Shown: positions 34,983 through 45,300 of the stretch, one piece after another
Layout of the letters: each line of letters opens with the position of its first letter
Numbering within the stretch: position 1 is the stretch's first letter
NCBI RefSeq assembly: GCF_008085905.1
Contig: NZ_VSFF01000005.1
Span: forward strand, 310,001 to 374,000
Length of the DNA: 64,000 nt
Source of the DNA: Actinomadura syzygii
GTDB taxonomy: Bacteria > Actinomycetota > Actinomycetes > Streptosporangiales > Streptosporangiaceae
Direction of reading: 5' to 3'
Position numbers and translations under genes: made by a program
Notes under the pieces: model-generated
The model's input: only the letters and a program-made list of their open reading frames with translations
The model's database searches: none
Told to the model about the DNA's origin: nothing

Positions 34983-36779
34983 ATGGCACTGGGCTCGCTG
35001 CTTCCCGACCTCCTCCCCGGAGCCTCCGGCCGCACCCCGCTGATCGAACGGGTCGCGCGGTGGTCACGGGAGAGGCCTGACGACCCGGCCTACACCTTCG
35101 TCGACTATTCGGTGAACCCGTCCGGCGTCCATGTCACGTTGTCGTGGGCCGAGACGGACCGGCGTGCGCGGGCGACGGCCGTCGCCCTGCGGCAGGTCAC
35201 CGGGCCGGGCGAACGGGCCGCGCTGCTCCTGCCGCAGACCCTCGAATACATGATGGCGATGCTCGGCGCCATGCACGCCCACGTCGTCGCCGTCCCGCTG
35301 TTCTCTCCCGACCTGCCCGGACATGCCGACCGGCTCATCGGCGCATACACCGACGCGGAGCCCGCCGTCATCGTCACGACACGGAACGCACTGCCCCACG
35401 TCGAGAAGTTCCTGGCCGACCACGACGTCCCGCAGCCGAAGGAAATCCTGTTCGCGGAGGAGGTCGACCTCACCCTGGCCGGACGCTGGGAGAGCGAACC
35501 CGTCGCTTTCGACGACCTGGCGTACTTGCAGTACACGTCGGGCTCTACGCGCCGTCCCGCCGGGGTGGAGATCACCCATGGGAACGTGACGGCGAACGCC
35601 ATGCAGCTCTGGTCGGGGTGGGCTCCGGAGAAGCCGAACCCCGAGTTGGTGAGCTGGCTGCCCCTCTTCCATGACATGGGGCTCATTGCGACCATGGCGT
35701 TGCCGCTGGTGCACGGTGACCACGCCATCTTCACCGACCCCGTTTCGTTCATCATGAACCCGATGCGGTGGCTGGAGCTCATCGCCGGGCGTCCGGGCAA
35801 GAACGTCTACACGGCGGGGCCGAACTTCGCGTACGAGTACGTCGCGTCGCAGGCCAAGCCGGAGCGGATCGCGGAACTCGACCTGTCCGGGTTGACGACG
35901 TGCCTGAACGGTGCCGAACCGATCCGCACGTCCACGCTTTCGATGTTCGCGGACGCGTTCGCGTCGGTCGGGCTGCGTCCGGGCGCACAGGCGCCTGGGT
36001 ACGGGCTGGCGGAGGCGACCGTTTTCGTCACCGCCGCTGCGGAGGACGTCCCGCCGAGGGCCATTTCGGTAGATCGGGACGCCCTCACCCAAGGCGAACT
36101 GCACTTGTGCGACGAGAACGCGGAGCGGGCCACCACGCTGGTGTCGTGCGGACGGCCGTCCGGGCAGATCGTCGCGATAGTCGATCCGGAGACCCGCACC
36201 GAGCAACCGGACGGCGGCGTAGGCGAGATCTGGGTACACGGCCCGAACACCGCGCACGGCTACTGGCGCAACTCAGAACGCAGCCAGGACACCTTCGGCG
36301 GCGAACTGTCCGAGCCTGGGGAACTGCCGTCCGGGCCTTGGATGAAAACCGGCGACTACGGGGTCGTCTTCGAGGGCGACCTGTACGTGACCGGCCGCAT
36401 CAAGGACCTCATCATCGTGGACGGTCGCAACCACTATCCGCAGGACATCGAAGTCACCGTGCAGGAGGCCCACCCGGCGATCCGGTCCGATCACGTCGCC
36501 GCGTTCGCGCTCCCTGGGGCCGAGACAGAGCAACTGGTGGTCGTCGCAGAGCGGAACCGTCGCGTCCCCCTCGGACGTGTGGACGTGCACGAGGTGGAGA
36601 CGTCGGTGCGGGGCGCCATCAACGTCGAGCACGAGATGAGCGTGCACGAGTTCGTGCTGATCGAACCGGGCGGCGTGTCCCGGACGTCCAGCGGAAAGAT
36701 CGCACGCGCGGCCACCAGGCGGCGCTACCTTGACGGCCGCCTGGCCACGACCGAGGCTCGTCTCGCATCCCGCCGGTAA
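34983..36779 (+). CDS. Fatty acyl-AMP ligase (FAAL, FadD32-like)
   Basis: This 598-aa ANL-superfamily enzyme matches mycobacterial FAALs: P-loop YTSGSTRRPAGVEITHG (184-200), then SWLPLFHDMGL, GAEPIR, APGYGLAEATVF (A5), the MKTGDYG region (A7) and VSRTSSGKIARAATRRRY (A10). FAALs make acyl-AMP and hand the acyl chain to a carrier protein without using CoA. The N-terminal ACP of the PKS at 42324 is the natural acceptor. The MmpL gene follows 30 bp later, so the two form an operon. Chain length is not predictable. GGGAGAATGATCA precedes the ATG. Confidence 0.93.
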   Translation: MALGSLLPDLLPGASGRTPLIERVARWSRERPDDPAYTFVDYSVNPSGVHVTLSWAETDRRARATAVALRQVTGPGERAALLLPQTLEYMMAMLGAMHAHVVAVPLFSPDLPGHADRLIGAYTDAEPAVIVTTRNALPHVEKFLADHDVPQPKEILFAEEVDLTLAGRWESEPVAFDDLAYLQYTSGSTRRPAGVEITHGNVTANAMQLWSGWAPEKPNPELVSWLPLFHDMGLIATMALPLVHGDHAIFTDPVSFIMNPMRWLELIAGRPGKNVYTAGPNFAYEYVASQAKPERIAELDLSGLTTCLNGAEPIRTSTLSMFADAFASVGLRPGAQAPGYGLAEATVFVTAAAEDVPPRAISVDRDALTQGELHLCDENAERATTLVSCGRPSGQIVAIVDPETRTEQPDGGVGEIWVHGPNTAHGYWRNSERSQDTFGGELSEPGELPSGPWMKTGDYGVVFEGDLYVTGRIKDLIIVDGRNHYPQDIEVTVQEAHPAIRSDHVAAFALPGAETEQLVVVAERNRRVPLGRVDVHEVETSVRGAINVEHEMSVHEFVLIEPGGVSRTSSGKIARAATRRRYLDGRLATTEARLASRR

Positions 36780-36809
36780 CGACGCAGGACGGGCCGACAC
36801 AGGAGGAAC

Positions 36810-39236
36810 ATGCTTTCGGGGCTGGGGCGTCTCATCCACCGGCGACGCTGGGCCGTCCTCGTCCTGATCCTGGTCACGACGGCGCTCGCCGGGGCGTGGG
36901 GCCTCGGCGTGTTCGCCAAGTTCAAGGAGGGCGGCTTCGAGGACCCGGACGCCTCGTCCACCCTCGTCGCCAAGCTCGGCGCCACCTACTTCGGCAGTAC
37001 GAACCCCGACGTCCTGGTGCTCTACAGAAGCGACACCACGACGGTGGACGACAAGCGCTACAAGGCCAGCGTCACCAGCGCCATCGGGCGCCTGCCGAAG
37101 ACCGATGTCGAGGAAGTCATCTCGTACTGGTCGTTCGACGGCAAGGAAGCACATTCGTTCGCGTCCCACGACCGGCGTTCGACGTTCGTCGCGGTGAAGC
37201 TGCGGGGCGAGGACGGCGCGACCAAGATCAAGAACTACCACGCCATCAAGGAGCGGCTGGCCGCGCCGGGGCTCCACGTCCAGTACGGCGGCAACGTCCC
37301 GCTGGGTGAGGAGTTCGGGCAGCAGGTCGTCACCGACATCGTGCGCGCCGAAGCCATCACCGCCCTGCCGCTGCTCATCCTGCTCGTCGTCCTGTTCGGT
37401 GCGCTGACCGCCTCGCTGTTGCCCATGGTGGTGGCGTTGTTCTCGATGGTCGGCGGGCTCGCGGTCCTGCACGTCGTCACCTACGCCGCGGACGTGACGT
37501 CCTTCGCCTTGGAAGTCGTCACGATGATGGGTGTCGGCCTCGCCATCGACTACTCGTTGTTCATCATCAGCCGTTTCCGTGAAGAACTGGGTCGCGGTGC
37601 CACCGCGGAGGACGCTCTCTCCGCCACCATGGCCACTGCGGGACGCACCATCCTCGTCAGTGGAATCACCGTGTCGGCCGCCCTCGGCGGGCTGCTGCTC
37701 TTCCCGCAGATGTTCCTCAGGACGATCGGCCTCGCGGGCATCGCCACCGTCATGGTCGCCGTGTTCGGAGCGACCGTTCTTCTACCCACGCTGCTGGCGC
37801 TCCTAGGCCCGCGCGTGGAATTCGGCCGCATGCCCTGGCGGCGGCCTTCGGCCAAGCGCGCGCGGCGCGACCCCGACAGCGGCTTCTGGTACCGCCTCGG
37901 GCACAGCGTGATGAAGCATCCGCTGCCCTACTTCGCTGTTGTGCTCGTCATCCTCGCCGTGATGTTCGGGCCGTTCCTCAACGTCCAGTTCGGGAGTGTG
38001 GACGCGCGCGTCCTCCCCAAGGACAGTCCGACCCGGGCCGTGGTGGAGACGGTCAAGCGTGACTTCCCCAACGGATCCGCGGAACCCATCGACGTCGTCG
38101 TGTCGGGGGACCTCATCCCGCGCAACTGGATGCCGACCGGTAAGGGCGACCCCATCCCGCCCTACCTGGAGCAGTTCAGGAAGCAGTTGGCCGCCCTGCC
38201 CGGTGTGACCGAGGCCCAGTTCACGGGCTATTCCGGTACGTACGGCGGGGTGCGCATCTCCGTCACGCACAAATACGAGCCGATGGACCAGCGCGCCCAG
38301 GACCTCGTCACCCGGATCAGAGGGATGAGCCTGTCCAAGGACGGCTACCCCATGCACGTCGACGTCGGCGGCAGTACCGCCGCGCAGATGGACCTGATGT
38401 CCAGCCTGATGCGCACCCTGCCGAAGATGGCGCTCGTCGTGGGCGTGGCCACCTTCGTCTTGCTCTTCATGTTCTTCGGGTCGCTTTTCCTACCGCTGAA
38501 GGCGATTGCCATGAACATCCTGTCGATCGGCGCCTCGTTCGGCGCGATCGTCTGGGGGTTCCAGTACGGGCACCTGGCGGGAATCCTCGACTTCACCCCC
38601 ACGGGTGGGGTCGAGGCGACCAGCATGATTCTGATCCTCGCCGTGGTGTTCGGCCTGTCCATGGACTACGAGGTCTTCCTGCTAAGCCGCATCCGTGAGG
38701 AATGGGACCGCACGCATGACAACCGTGCCGCGGTCGCGTCCGGCATGCAGCACACCGGCAGCATCATCACCAGTGCCGCCCTGCTCTTCCTCGTCGTCAT
38801 CGCGGCGTTCAGCATGGCGGGCATCACCGTCGTGAAGCTCATCGGCGTCGGCATGTTCGTCGCCGTCGTGGTGGACGCCGCGCTCGTCCGCTCGCTGCTC
38901 GTCCCGGCCACCATGCGGTTCATGGGCGCCGCGAACTGGTGGCTGCCGGGGTTCCTCGCCGGTCTGCACGCCCGGATGGACCTGCGCGAACGCAGCGCGC
39001 CACCCACCCCGGCCGTCCCTCCGCCGTCGCCGGACGAACCGCCCTTCTCATACGCCCTGAACTGGGAAAAAGCTCCGACCACACCTGAGCAGTCCAACGG
39101 CGGCGACGTCCCATGGACTCCTTGGGCGGACGGCCCGCCGGAGCCCCCGCCGGCACAGGACGCGGTCAGGCGGGCGATCGTCCCGAACCCGGACGGCTCG
39201 GGCTGGCGCTGGGGCGAGGAAACGGACGAACCGTAG
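36810..39236 (+). CDS. MmpL-family RND lipid transporter
   Basis: This 808-aa membrane protein has two MMPL repeats, each with one helix, an extracytoplasmic domain and five helices. Proton-relay Asp-Tyr pairs are at 247-248 (GLAIDYSLF) and 619-620 (GLSMDYEVF). The cytoplasmic tail (about 730-808) is Pro/Trp rich. MmpL proteins export complex lipids such as trehalose monomycolate or phthiocerol esters. Placed right after a FAAL and near a PKS, it is the likely exporter of the locus product. AGGAGGA precedes the ATG. It is convergent with the glycosyltransferase gene, with the stops 1 bp apart. Confidence 0.95.
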   Translation: MLSGLGRLIHRRRWAVLVLILVTTALAGAWGLGVFAKFKEGGFEDPDASSTLVAKLGATYFGSTNPDVLVLYRSDTTTVDDKRYKASVTSAIGRLPKTDVEEVISYWSFDGKEAHSFASHDRRSTFVAVKLRGEDGATKIKNYHAIKERLAAPGLHVQYGGNVPLGEEFGQQVVTDIVRAEAITALPLLILLVVLFGALTASLLPMVVALFSMVGGLAVLHVVTYAADVTSFALEVVTMMGVGLAIDYSLFIISRFREELGRGATAEDALSATMATAGRTILVSGITVSAALGGLLLFPQMFLRTIGLAGIATVMVAVFGATVLLPTLLALLGPRVEFGRMPWRRPSAKRARRDPDSGFWYRLGHSVMKHPLPYFAVVLVILAVMFGPFLNVQFGSVDARVLPKDSPTRAVVETVKRDFPNGSAEPIDVVVSGDLIPRNWMPTGKGDPIPPYLEQFRKQLAALPGVTEAQFTGYSGTYGGVRISVTHKYEPMDQRAQDLVTRIRGMSLSKDGYPMHVDVGGSTAAQMDLMSSLMRTLPKMALVVGVATFVLLFMFFGSLFLPLKAIAMNILSIGASFGAIVWGFQYGHLAGILDFTPTGGVEATSMILILAVVFGLSMDYEVFLLSRIREEWDRTHDNRAAVASGMQHTGSIITSAALLFLVVIAAFSMAGITVVKLIGVGMFVAVVVDAALVRSLLVPATMRFMGAANWWLPGFLAGLHARMDLRERSAPPTPAVPPPSPDEPPFSYALNWEKAPTTPEQSNGGDVPWTPWADGPPEPPPAQDAVRRAIVPNPDGSGWRWGEETDEP

Positions 39237-39237
39237 G

Positions 39238-40470
39238 TCAGCGGAGGAGCGAATCGATGATCTCCAACGCCCGGCCGACGCCGTCCTCGTCCCGGATGCG
39301 GCGTCCGAGGTCGTCCGCACGCTCGGCCGTCTCCTCGTCCCGGACGGCCCGCCGGATCCCGGCCGCGAGCCGAGGCACCGTCATCGACCGGAACGGCAGC
39401 GGCGCCGGACCGACCCCAAGCGACGCGACCCGCTCGCCCCAGTACGGCTGGTCGCCGAAGAACGGGCACACCACCGTCGGTGTCCCGGCCCGCAGCCCGG
39501 CCGCCGTCGTCCCGGCGCCGCCGTGGTGCACGACGGCCGCCGTCCTCGGGAACAGCCACGAATGCGGAAGGTCGCGGACGGCCAGCACGTGCTCGTCCGA
39601 CGTGGCCGGATCGCCGTGCACGATGCCGCGCACCCCGGCCAGCCGCAGCGCCGTCCGGACGACCAGCCGGGTCATCTCGGCGTCCTCGGGCACCATGCTC
39701 CCGAACCCGACGTACACCGGCGCGGGCCCGGCCTCCAGGAACTCCGTCAGCTCGACCGGGGGTTCCCACTCGGGCTCATCGAGGAACCAGTACCCGGTCA
39801 GGCTCACCTCGGGTGGCCAGTCCTTCGGCCTCGGAACCACGGACGGGCTGTAGCACGCCAGCACCGGCGCGCCGCCCGTCCGGCCGCCCCAGAGGGGCAG
39901 CCGCCGCAGCCCCAGCGACTCGTCCCGCCACGGATTGATGAACGGCCGCGACAGCTGCCACGCGATTTGATCGACCAACAGGAAACTGCCCCGATTGGCC
40001 CAAGGCCCAAACATCCGGGCCTGTGGCACGAACGGGTGCGGAAACGCCGCCGTGGGCCGACTCGGCTGAAAGTGAATCAGCGCCCATGGAATCCCGAGAT
40101 GTTCCCCGATATGCCGAGGAAGGAAACCGAGCGTGGGCCCGAGAATCAGATCCGCGCCCTTACAGGCGTCCGAACACTCGGCCAGCAGTCGTTCGGCCAT
40201 AGGCCCTAGAATCCGCCGGAATCCCCCCAGGAACTTCACCGGGTTGCGGCCGCCCGCGAGCAACTCCTGACCGGCGTCCGATTCGAGGATCTCCATCGGA
40301 TCGGCAGTCAAGGCGGCCAATTCCAATCCCGCCGCGAGCACCATGGGCGCGTACCGCGCGCTCGCCACGAGCCGCACCTCGTCCCCGCGCCGCCGCAGGG
40401 CGCGGCCGAGCGCGACGCAGGGCTGGAGGTCCCCCCGCGACCCCGCCGCGAAGATCACGACTCTGCTCAC
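39238..40470 (-). CDS. Family GT1 glycosyltransferase (sterol/lipid glucosyltransferase-like)
   Basis: This 410-aa protein has a GT-B fold. The acceptor-binding N-domain opens with VVIFAAGSRGDLQPCVALGRAL, and the nucleotide-sugar C-domain contains PVYVGFGSM, VVHHGGAGTTAAGLRAGTP and CPFFGDQPYWGERV. It resembles sterol glucosyltransferases and mycobacterial glycopeptidolipid glycosyltransferases. It probably attaches a sugar to a hydrophobic acceptor, plausibly the lipid made by this locus. The GTG start follows AGGAGG, 8 bp after the MFS stop, so the two genes form an operon running away from the PKS. Confidence 0.93.
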   Translation of the reverse strand: MSRVVIFAAGSRGDLQPCVALGRALRRRGDEVRLVASARYAPMVLAAGLELAALTADPMEILESDAGQELLAGGRNPVKFLGGFRRILGPMAERLLAECSDACKGADLILGPTLGFLPRHIGEHLGIPWALIHFQPSRPTAAFPHPFVPQARMFGPWANRGSFLLVDQIAWQLSRPFINPWRDESLGLRRLPLWGGRTGGAPVLACYSPSVVPRPKDWPPEVSLTGYWFLDEPEWEPPVELTEFLEAGPAPVYVGFGSMVPEDAEMTRLVVRTALRLAGVRGIVHGDPATSDEHVLAVRDLPHSWLFPRTAAVVHHGGAGTTAAGLRAGTPTVVCPFFGDQPYWGERVASLGVGPAPLPFRSMTVPRLAAGIRRAVRDEETAERADDLGRRIRDEDGVGRALEIIDSLLR

Positions 40471-40478
40471 ACGACCTC

Positions 40479-42029
40479 CTACCAGGCATCACTACGCGGC
40501 TCGACCCGCGGCACGTCCACCGGCACATCGTCCGGGACATACGGCTCGTACCACCCCTCCGGCGGCGCCGGACGCCCGTGCCGCGCCGGGCGCCCGTGCC
40601 GTGCCGGACGCTCGGCGGCGATCGGGGCGTTCCTGCCGTGCCTGGGTCCGGCCCAGCCGCGGCGGCTCGGCAGGGTCAGGCCGCTGACCAGCCCGCCGAT
40701 CAGGACCAGCGCGGCGCCGAGGACGAGCCCGGCCGCCGTCCCGTCCCGGAACGTCTCCAGTTCGGCGGGCGACGCGCCCCGCTCGGGGACGTGGTGGATG
40801 AGCAGCCCGACGATCGCGATGCCGAACGCGCCCGACGCCTCGCGGACCACGTTGATGATGCCGCTCGCCACCCCGGCCTGGTGCTCCGGGACGGCCTTGA
40901 GCACGTACATCACGAGTGGCATGCCCATCGCCGCGCCCACCCCGACGATCATGACGCCGGGCATGAGGTCGGCGTACCCGTCGCCGCGCTGGATCGTGGA
41001 GAACAGGAACATGCCGAACGCCATCAGCGCGAGGCCGCCGCCGATGGCCGGACGCGGCCCGAGCTTCGCCGCCAGCCAGAACGCGACGGGCGTCATCACC
41101 ATGATCGCGATGGACGGCGGCAGCATGACCAGCCCCGCCCTGGGCGGCGAGAAACCGAGGAAACGCTGCAGGAACGTCGCCGAATAGAAGATCATCCCGT
41201 TGAAGCCGATGCCGTACAGCATCTGCGAGACCAGCCCGCCGGTGAACACCCGGTTCCGGAAGAACCGCAGGTCGATCATCGGATCGACCGCCCAGCCCTC
41301 CACCAAGGCGAAGCACGCCAGCGCGATGCCGGCGAGGGCGAACACGCTCAGCACGGACGGGTCGCCCCAGCCGTACCGGTTCGCCGACTCCAGCCCGTAG
41401 GTGAACGCGAACAGCATCGTCGCGGAGATCAGCACGCCGGGCAGGTCGACGCGGGCGTCCCGGTTCTCGCCCTTCCCGGTGAGGACGGCGAGGCCGAGCA
41501 GCACGACCAGCGCGCCCGGCACGATGTTGATCAGGAAGATCCAGCCCCAGCTCCACTGCTGGACGATGAGCCCGCCGATCGCGGGGCCGAGCGCGATGGC
41601 GCTGGACGCCGCGCCGACCCAGACGATCGTGCCGAGCGAGCGCTGCCCGTCGGTGCGTCCGACGGTGACCATGACCTGCGTGGCGGGCAGGGCGAGCGCC
41701 GCGCCCGCGCCCTGGACGACCCGCGCGAGGATCAGCGTCGTGGCGTCGGGGGCCAGGCCGCAGACGGCGGACGCGGCCGTGAAGACGACCATTCCGGAGA
41801 CGAAGGCGGCGCGGCAGCCGTACACGTCGGTGAGCCGTCCGCCCGCGATCATCAGGCAGGAGAAGGTGAGGATGTAGCCGGTGGCGACCCAGTCCTTGGC
41901 GGAGTTGGACATGTCCAGGTCGCTCATGATCGTGGGCATGGCGTTCGCGACCACCGTGTTGTCCATGGTGATCATGAATGCGCTGACGGCCACCACCGTC
42001 AGCGCCCATCGGTATCGGCCCCGGGTCAC
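40479..42029 (-). CDS. MFS drug/lipid efflux transporter (DHA2 family)
   Basis: This 516-aa membrane protein has about 14 helices and the DHA2 motifs: MDNTVVANAMPTI in helix 1, GGRLTDVYGCR (motif A) and ALGPAIGGLI (motif C). The C-terminal ~65 residues form a His/Pro-rich cytoplasmic tail with repeated RHGRPA units. DHA2 pumps export drugs or lipid-linked compounds by proton exchange. It heads an operon with the GT1 gene and is divergent from the PKS (294 bp between starts). It may be an additional exporter for the product or a precursor. Confidence 0.92.
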   Translation of the reverse strand: MTRGRYRWALTVVAVSAFMITMDNTVVANAMPTIMSDLDMSNSAKDWVATGYILTFSCLMIAGGRLTDVYGCRAAFVSGMVVFTAASAVCGLAPDATTLILARVVQGAGAALALPATQVMVTVGRTDGQRSLGTIVWVGAASSAIALGPAIGGLIVQQWSWGWIFLINIVPGALVVLLGLAVLTGKGENRDARVDLPGVLISATMLFAFTYGLESANRYGWGDPSVLSVFALAGIALACFALVEGWAVDPMIDLRFFRNRVFTGGLVSQMLYGIGFNGMIFYSATFLQRFLGFSPPRAGLVMLPPSIAIMVMTPVAFWLAAKLGPRPAIGGGLALMAFGMFLFSTIQRGDGYADLMPGVMIVGVGAAMGMPLVMYVLKAVPEHQAGVASGIINVVREASGAFGIAIVGLLIHHVPERGASPAELETFRDGTAAGLVLGAALVLIGGLVSGLTLPSRRGWAGPRHGRNAPIAAERPARHGRPARHGRPAPPEGWYEPYVPDDVPVDVPRVEPRSDAW

Positions 42030-42323
42030 CTCTGCGTGCGGCGTGCGTCCCGCCGGCGCCGGGAAATCCGCCGCTTCTCCCTATACCCTGTCGTCGCTAT
42101 TGTTACTATTGGTTGGTATCTCGTTACTCGGCCCTGACTCCCGGGCCGCAGCGGCTCAACTGTCCCATCAGGCCACAATGGACACGCCGGAGTCTTGTCA
42201 TCACCGTGACAAGGAACCGGGGAGAAAAGTGGGCTGGATGCGCATCGTGGGCGCGGCGCCGTAGGACAAAGTGGTCCCTCCGCTTCGCTGAACGATCCCG
42301 GTTCATTTGGGGGAGCCCACCGC
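42030..42323. promoter_or_regulatory. Divergent promoter region between MFS/GT operon and PKS
   Basis: The region holds a marked AT-rich island around 42078-42125 (CCCTATACCCTG, TATTGTTACTATTGGTTGG), unusual for this genome and suited to divergent promoters and a shared operator. I could not define a palindrome with certainty. GGGGGAG lies before the PKS ATG. Confidence 0.55.
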
Positions 42324-45300
42324 ATGCAGAGCAATGATCGTTCCGGAGCGGCGCGGGAGAACGTCCGCGACGACCCCCGGATCGGTGCGGAAGCGGTTCG
42401 GCGGCACCTGATCGAGCAGATCGCGCGCCGCTCCGGGACGCCCGCCGCCGAGGTCGACGCCGACCGTCCGCTGGAGGAGTTCGGGCTGGCCTCCCGGGAC
42501 GCGGTCGCGATCGCGGGCGAGTTGGAGCAGTTGCTCGGCCGTGCCCTCCCGGCCACCCTCGTCTGGGAGCACCCCACGATCAACAAGCTGTCGGCGGCGC
42601 TGGCCGGCGGCCCCGCCGCGGCCCCTGAGCCGCGCCGGGAGACGGCGGGCGACGAGCCGATCGCCGTCGTCGGGGTCGGGCTCCGTTTCCCCGGCGGCGA
42701 CCGCGACCTGACCGGCCCCGGCGAGTTCTGGCGCTTCCTCACCGGTCGCGGCGACGCGGTCCGCGAGGTGCCGGACGGCCGCTGGGACCCGTTCGACGAC
42801 GGCTCGCCCGAGGTCGGCGACCTGCTCGCGGACACGACGCGGCTCGGCGGGTTCCTCGACGACGTCGCCGGGTTCGACGCCCGGTTCTTCGGCGTCACGC
42901 CGCGCGAGGCGGCGGTCATGGACCCGCAGCAGCGGCTCGTCCTGGAGGTCGCGTGGGAGGCGTTCGAGCACGCCGGGATCGCGCCCGCGTCGCTGCGCGG
43001 CACCCGCACCGGCGTGTTCGTCGGCGTGTCCGCGCCGGAGTACGCCGCGCTCACCGCGTCCGACCTCGCGTCCCTCGAACCGTTCACGGCGACCGGCGCG
43101 GCGCTTGGCATCGTCGCGAACCGGCTGTCGTACCTGCTCGACCTGCGCGGCCCCAGCATGATCGTCGACACGGCGTGCTCGTCGTCGCTGGTCTCCACGC
43201 ACCTCGCCGTCCAGGCGCTGCGCGGCGGCGAGGCCGACGTGGCGCTCGCGGGCGGCGTGAACGTCCTGCTCTCGCCGACCGTCACGATGACGTTCGACCT
43301 CGCGGGCGGGACGGCGTCCGACGGCCGCTGCAAGGCGTTCGACGCGGCCGCCGACGGGATGGTCCGCGCGGAGGGCTGCGGCGCGGTCGTGTTGAAGCGG
43401 CTGCCGGACGCGCTGCGCGACGGCGACCGCGTCCTCGCCGTCATCCGCGGTTCCGGCGTCAACTCCGACGGGCGCTCCAACGGGCTCGTCGCGCCGAACT
43501 CCGACGCGCAGCGCGCTCTGCTCCGGGACGTGTACGCGGGCGCGGGCGTCGACCCGCGCGAGGTCGACTACGTCGAGGCGCACGGGACGGGCACGCTGCT
43601 CGGCGACCCGATCGAGGCGAAGGCGGTCGGCGACGTCCTCGGCATGGGACGCGATCCCGGCGAGCCGCTGCTGCTCGGCTCCGTCAAGTCGAACCTGGGG
43701 CACCTGGAGTCGGCGGCGGGGATGGCGGGGCTCATCAAGACCGTCCTCGCGCTGCACCACGGGGTGATCCCGCCTAGCGCGCATTACAAGGAGCCCAACC
43801 CGCACATTCCGTTCGAGGAACTTGGGCTCGCGGTCGTCGCGGACGAGACGCCGTGGCCTGAGCGGGGTCGTCCCGCGCGCGCTGGGGTGTCCGGGTTCGG
43901 GTTCGGCGGGACGAACGCGCACGTCCTTCTGGAGAAGGCGCCCGCGCTGGATCGGGCCGTTCAACCTGCGGTCGTGCGGACGTTCCCTCTGGCCGATGCG
44001 AGCGACGACCGTGTTCGCGACCACGCGGCCCTGCTCGCCGGCTGGCTACCGGGTAAAGAAGTCGAGCTTGCTGACCTCGCCCTCACCCTGCACCGGCGCG
44101 GTGGCCGTGGACGGGCCCGCGCCGCCATCGCGGCCAGGGACGAGGCAGGGCTTATCGACGGACTGACCGCATTGGCGGAGGGGCGACCCCATCCCGGTGT
44201 GGTGAGCGGTACGGCGCTGGGTGCTCCGGGTCGTCCGGTGTGGGTGTTCTCCGGGTACGGGGCGCAGCGCGCGGGCATGGCGCGGCGGCTGCTGGAGGAG
44301 GAGCCCGCGTTCGCCGAGGCCATCGACGACCTGGACCCGCTGTTCGCCGCGGAGGGCGGCCCCGACCTGTGGGCGCTGATCGAAGAGGGCCGCAAGCCGG
44401 ACGGACCGGCCGGCACGATGCCGGTGCTGTTCGCGATCCAGATCGGCCTCGCCCGCATGTGGACGTCCTACGGCGTGACGCCGGGCGCGGTCATCGGGCA
44501 TTCGATGGGCGAGGTCGCGGCGGCCGTCGTGGCGGGAGCGATCACCCTGGAGGACGGCGTCCGCGTCATCTGCCGGCGGTCGGAGCTGCTGACGCGGCTG
44601 GTCGGCGGCGGCGCGATGGCCGTCCTCGGCGGGTCGGCGGACGAGGTCGCGCGCCTCGCGGCCGGGCTGCCCGAGGTGCATGCGGCCGTCCACTCGTCAC
44701 CGAGGCAGACCGTCGTCACCGGGGATGCGGGCCAGATCGCGGAGATCGTGGAACGCGCCGAAAGCGAGGGGCGGCTCGCCCGCCTGGTCCAGGCCGAGGG
44801 TGCCGGGCATTCGCCCCAGGTCGACCCGCTCCTCCCTGAGCTGCGCGACCTTCTCTCCGGTGTCGGCGTTGAGCCTGGCGACCCGCTCGCCGACGACATC
44901 ACGTTGTACACGACCGCGCTGGACGATCCCCGCGCCTCTTCCGGGAGGCTGGACGCCGAGTACTGGGTGGCGAACCTGCGGAATCCCGTCCGGTTGGCGG
45001 ACGCGGTGGCGGCTGCCGCTGACGACGGGTTCCGGACGTTCATCGAGGTCAACGCGCATCCCATCCTGGCCCCCGCGATCGCGGAGACCCTGGAGGGGAC
45101 GGGGGCGCTCGTCACCTACACGCTCAAACGCGCCCCCAAGGGCCAGGAGACCGACGACACGCTGGCCTTCCACGCGCAGCTCGCCACCCTGGCCGCGCAC
45201 GGCCACGCGGTCGCCGGGCCTTTCGACGGACGGATCGTCGACGTCCCGCCGTCGCCGTGGCGGCACGAGCGGCACTGGGTCGACCTGCCCGCGCGCGGGG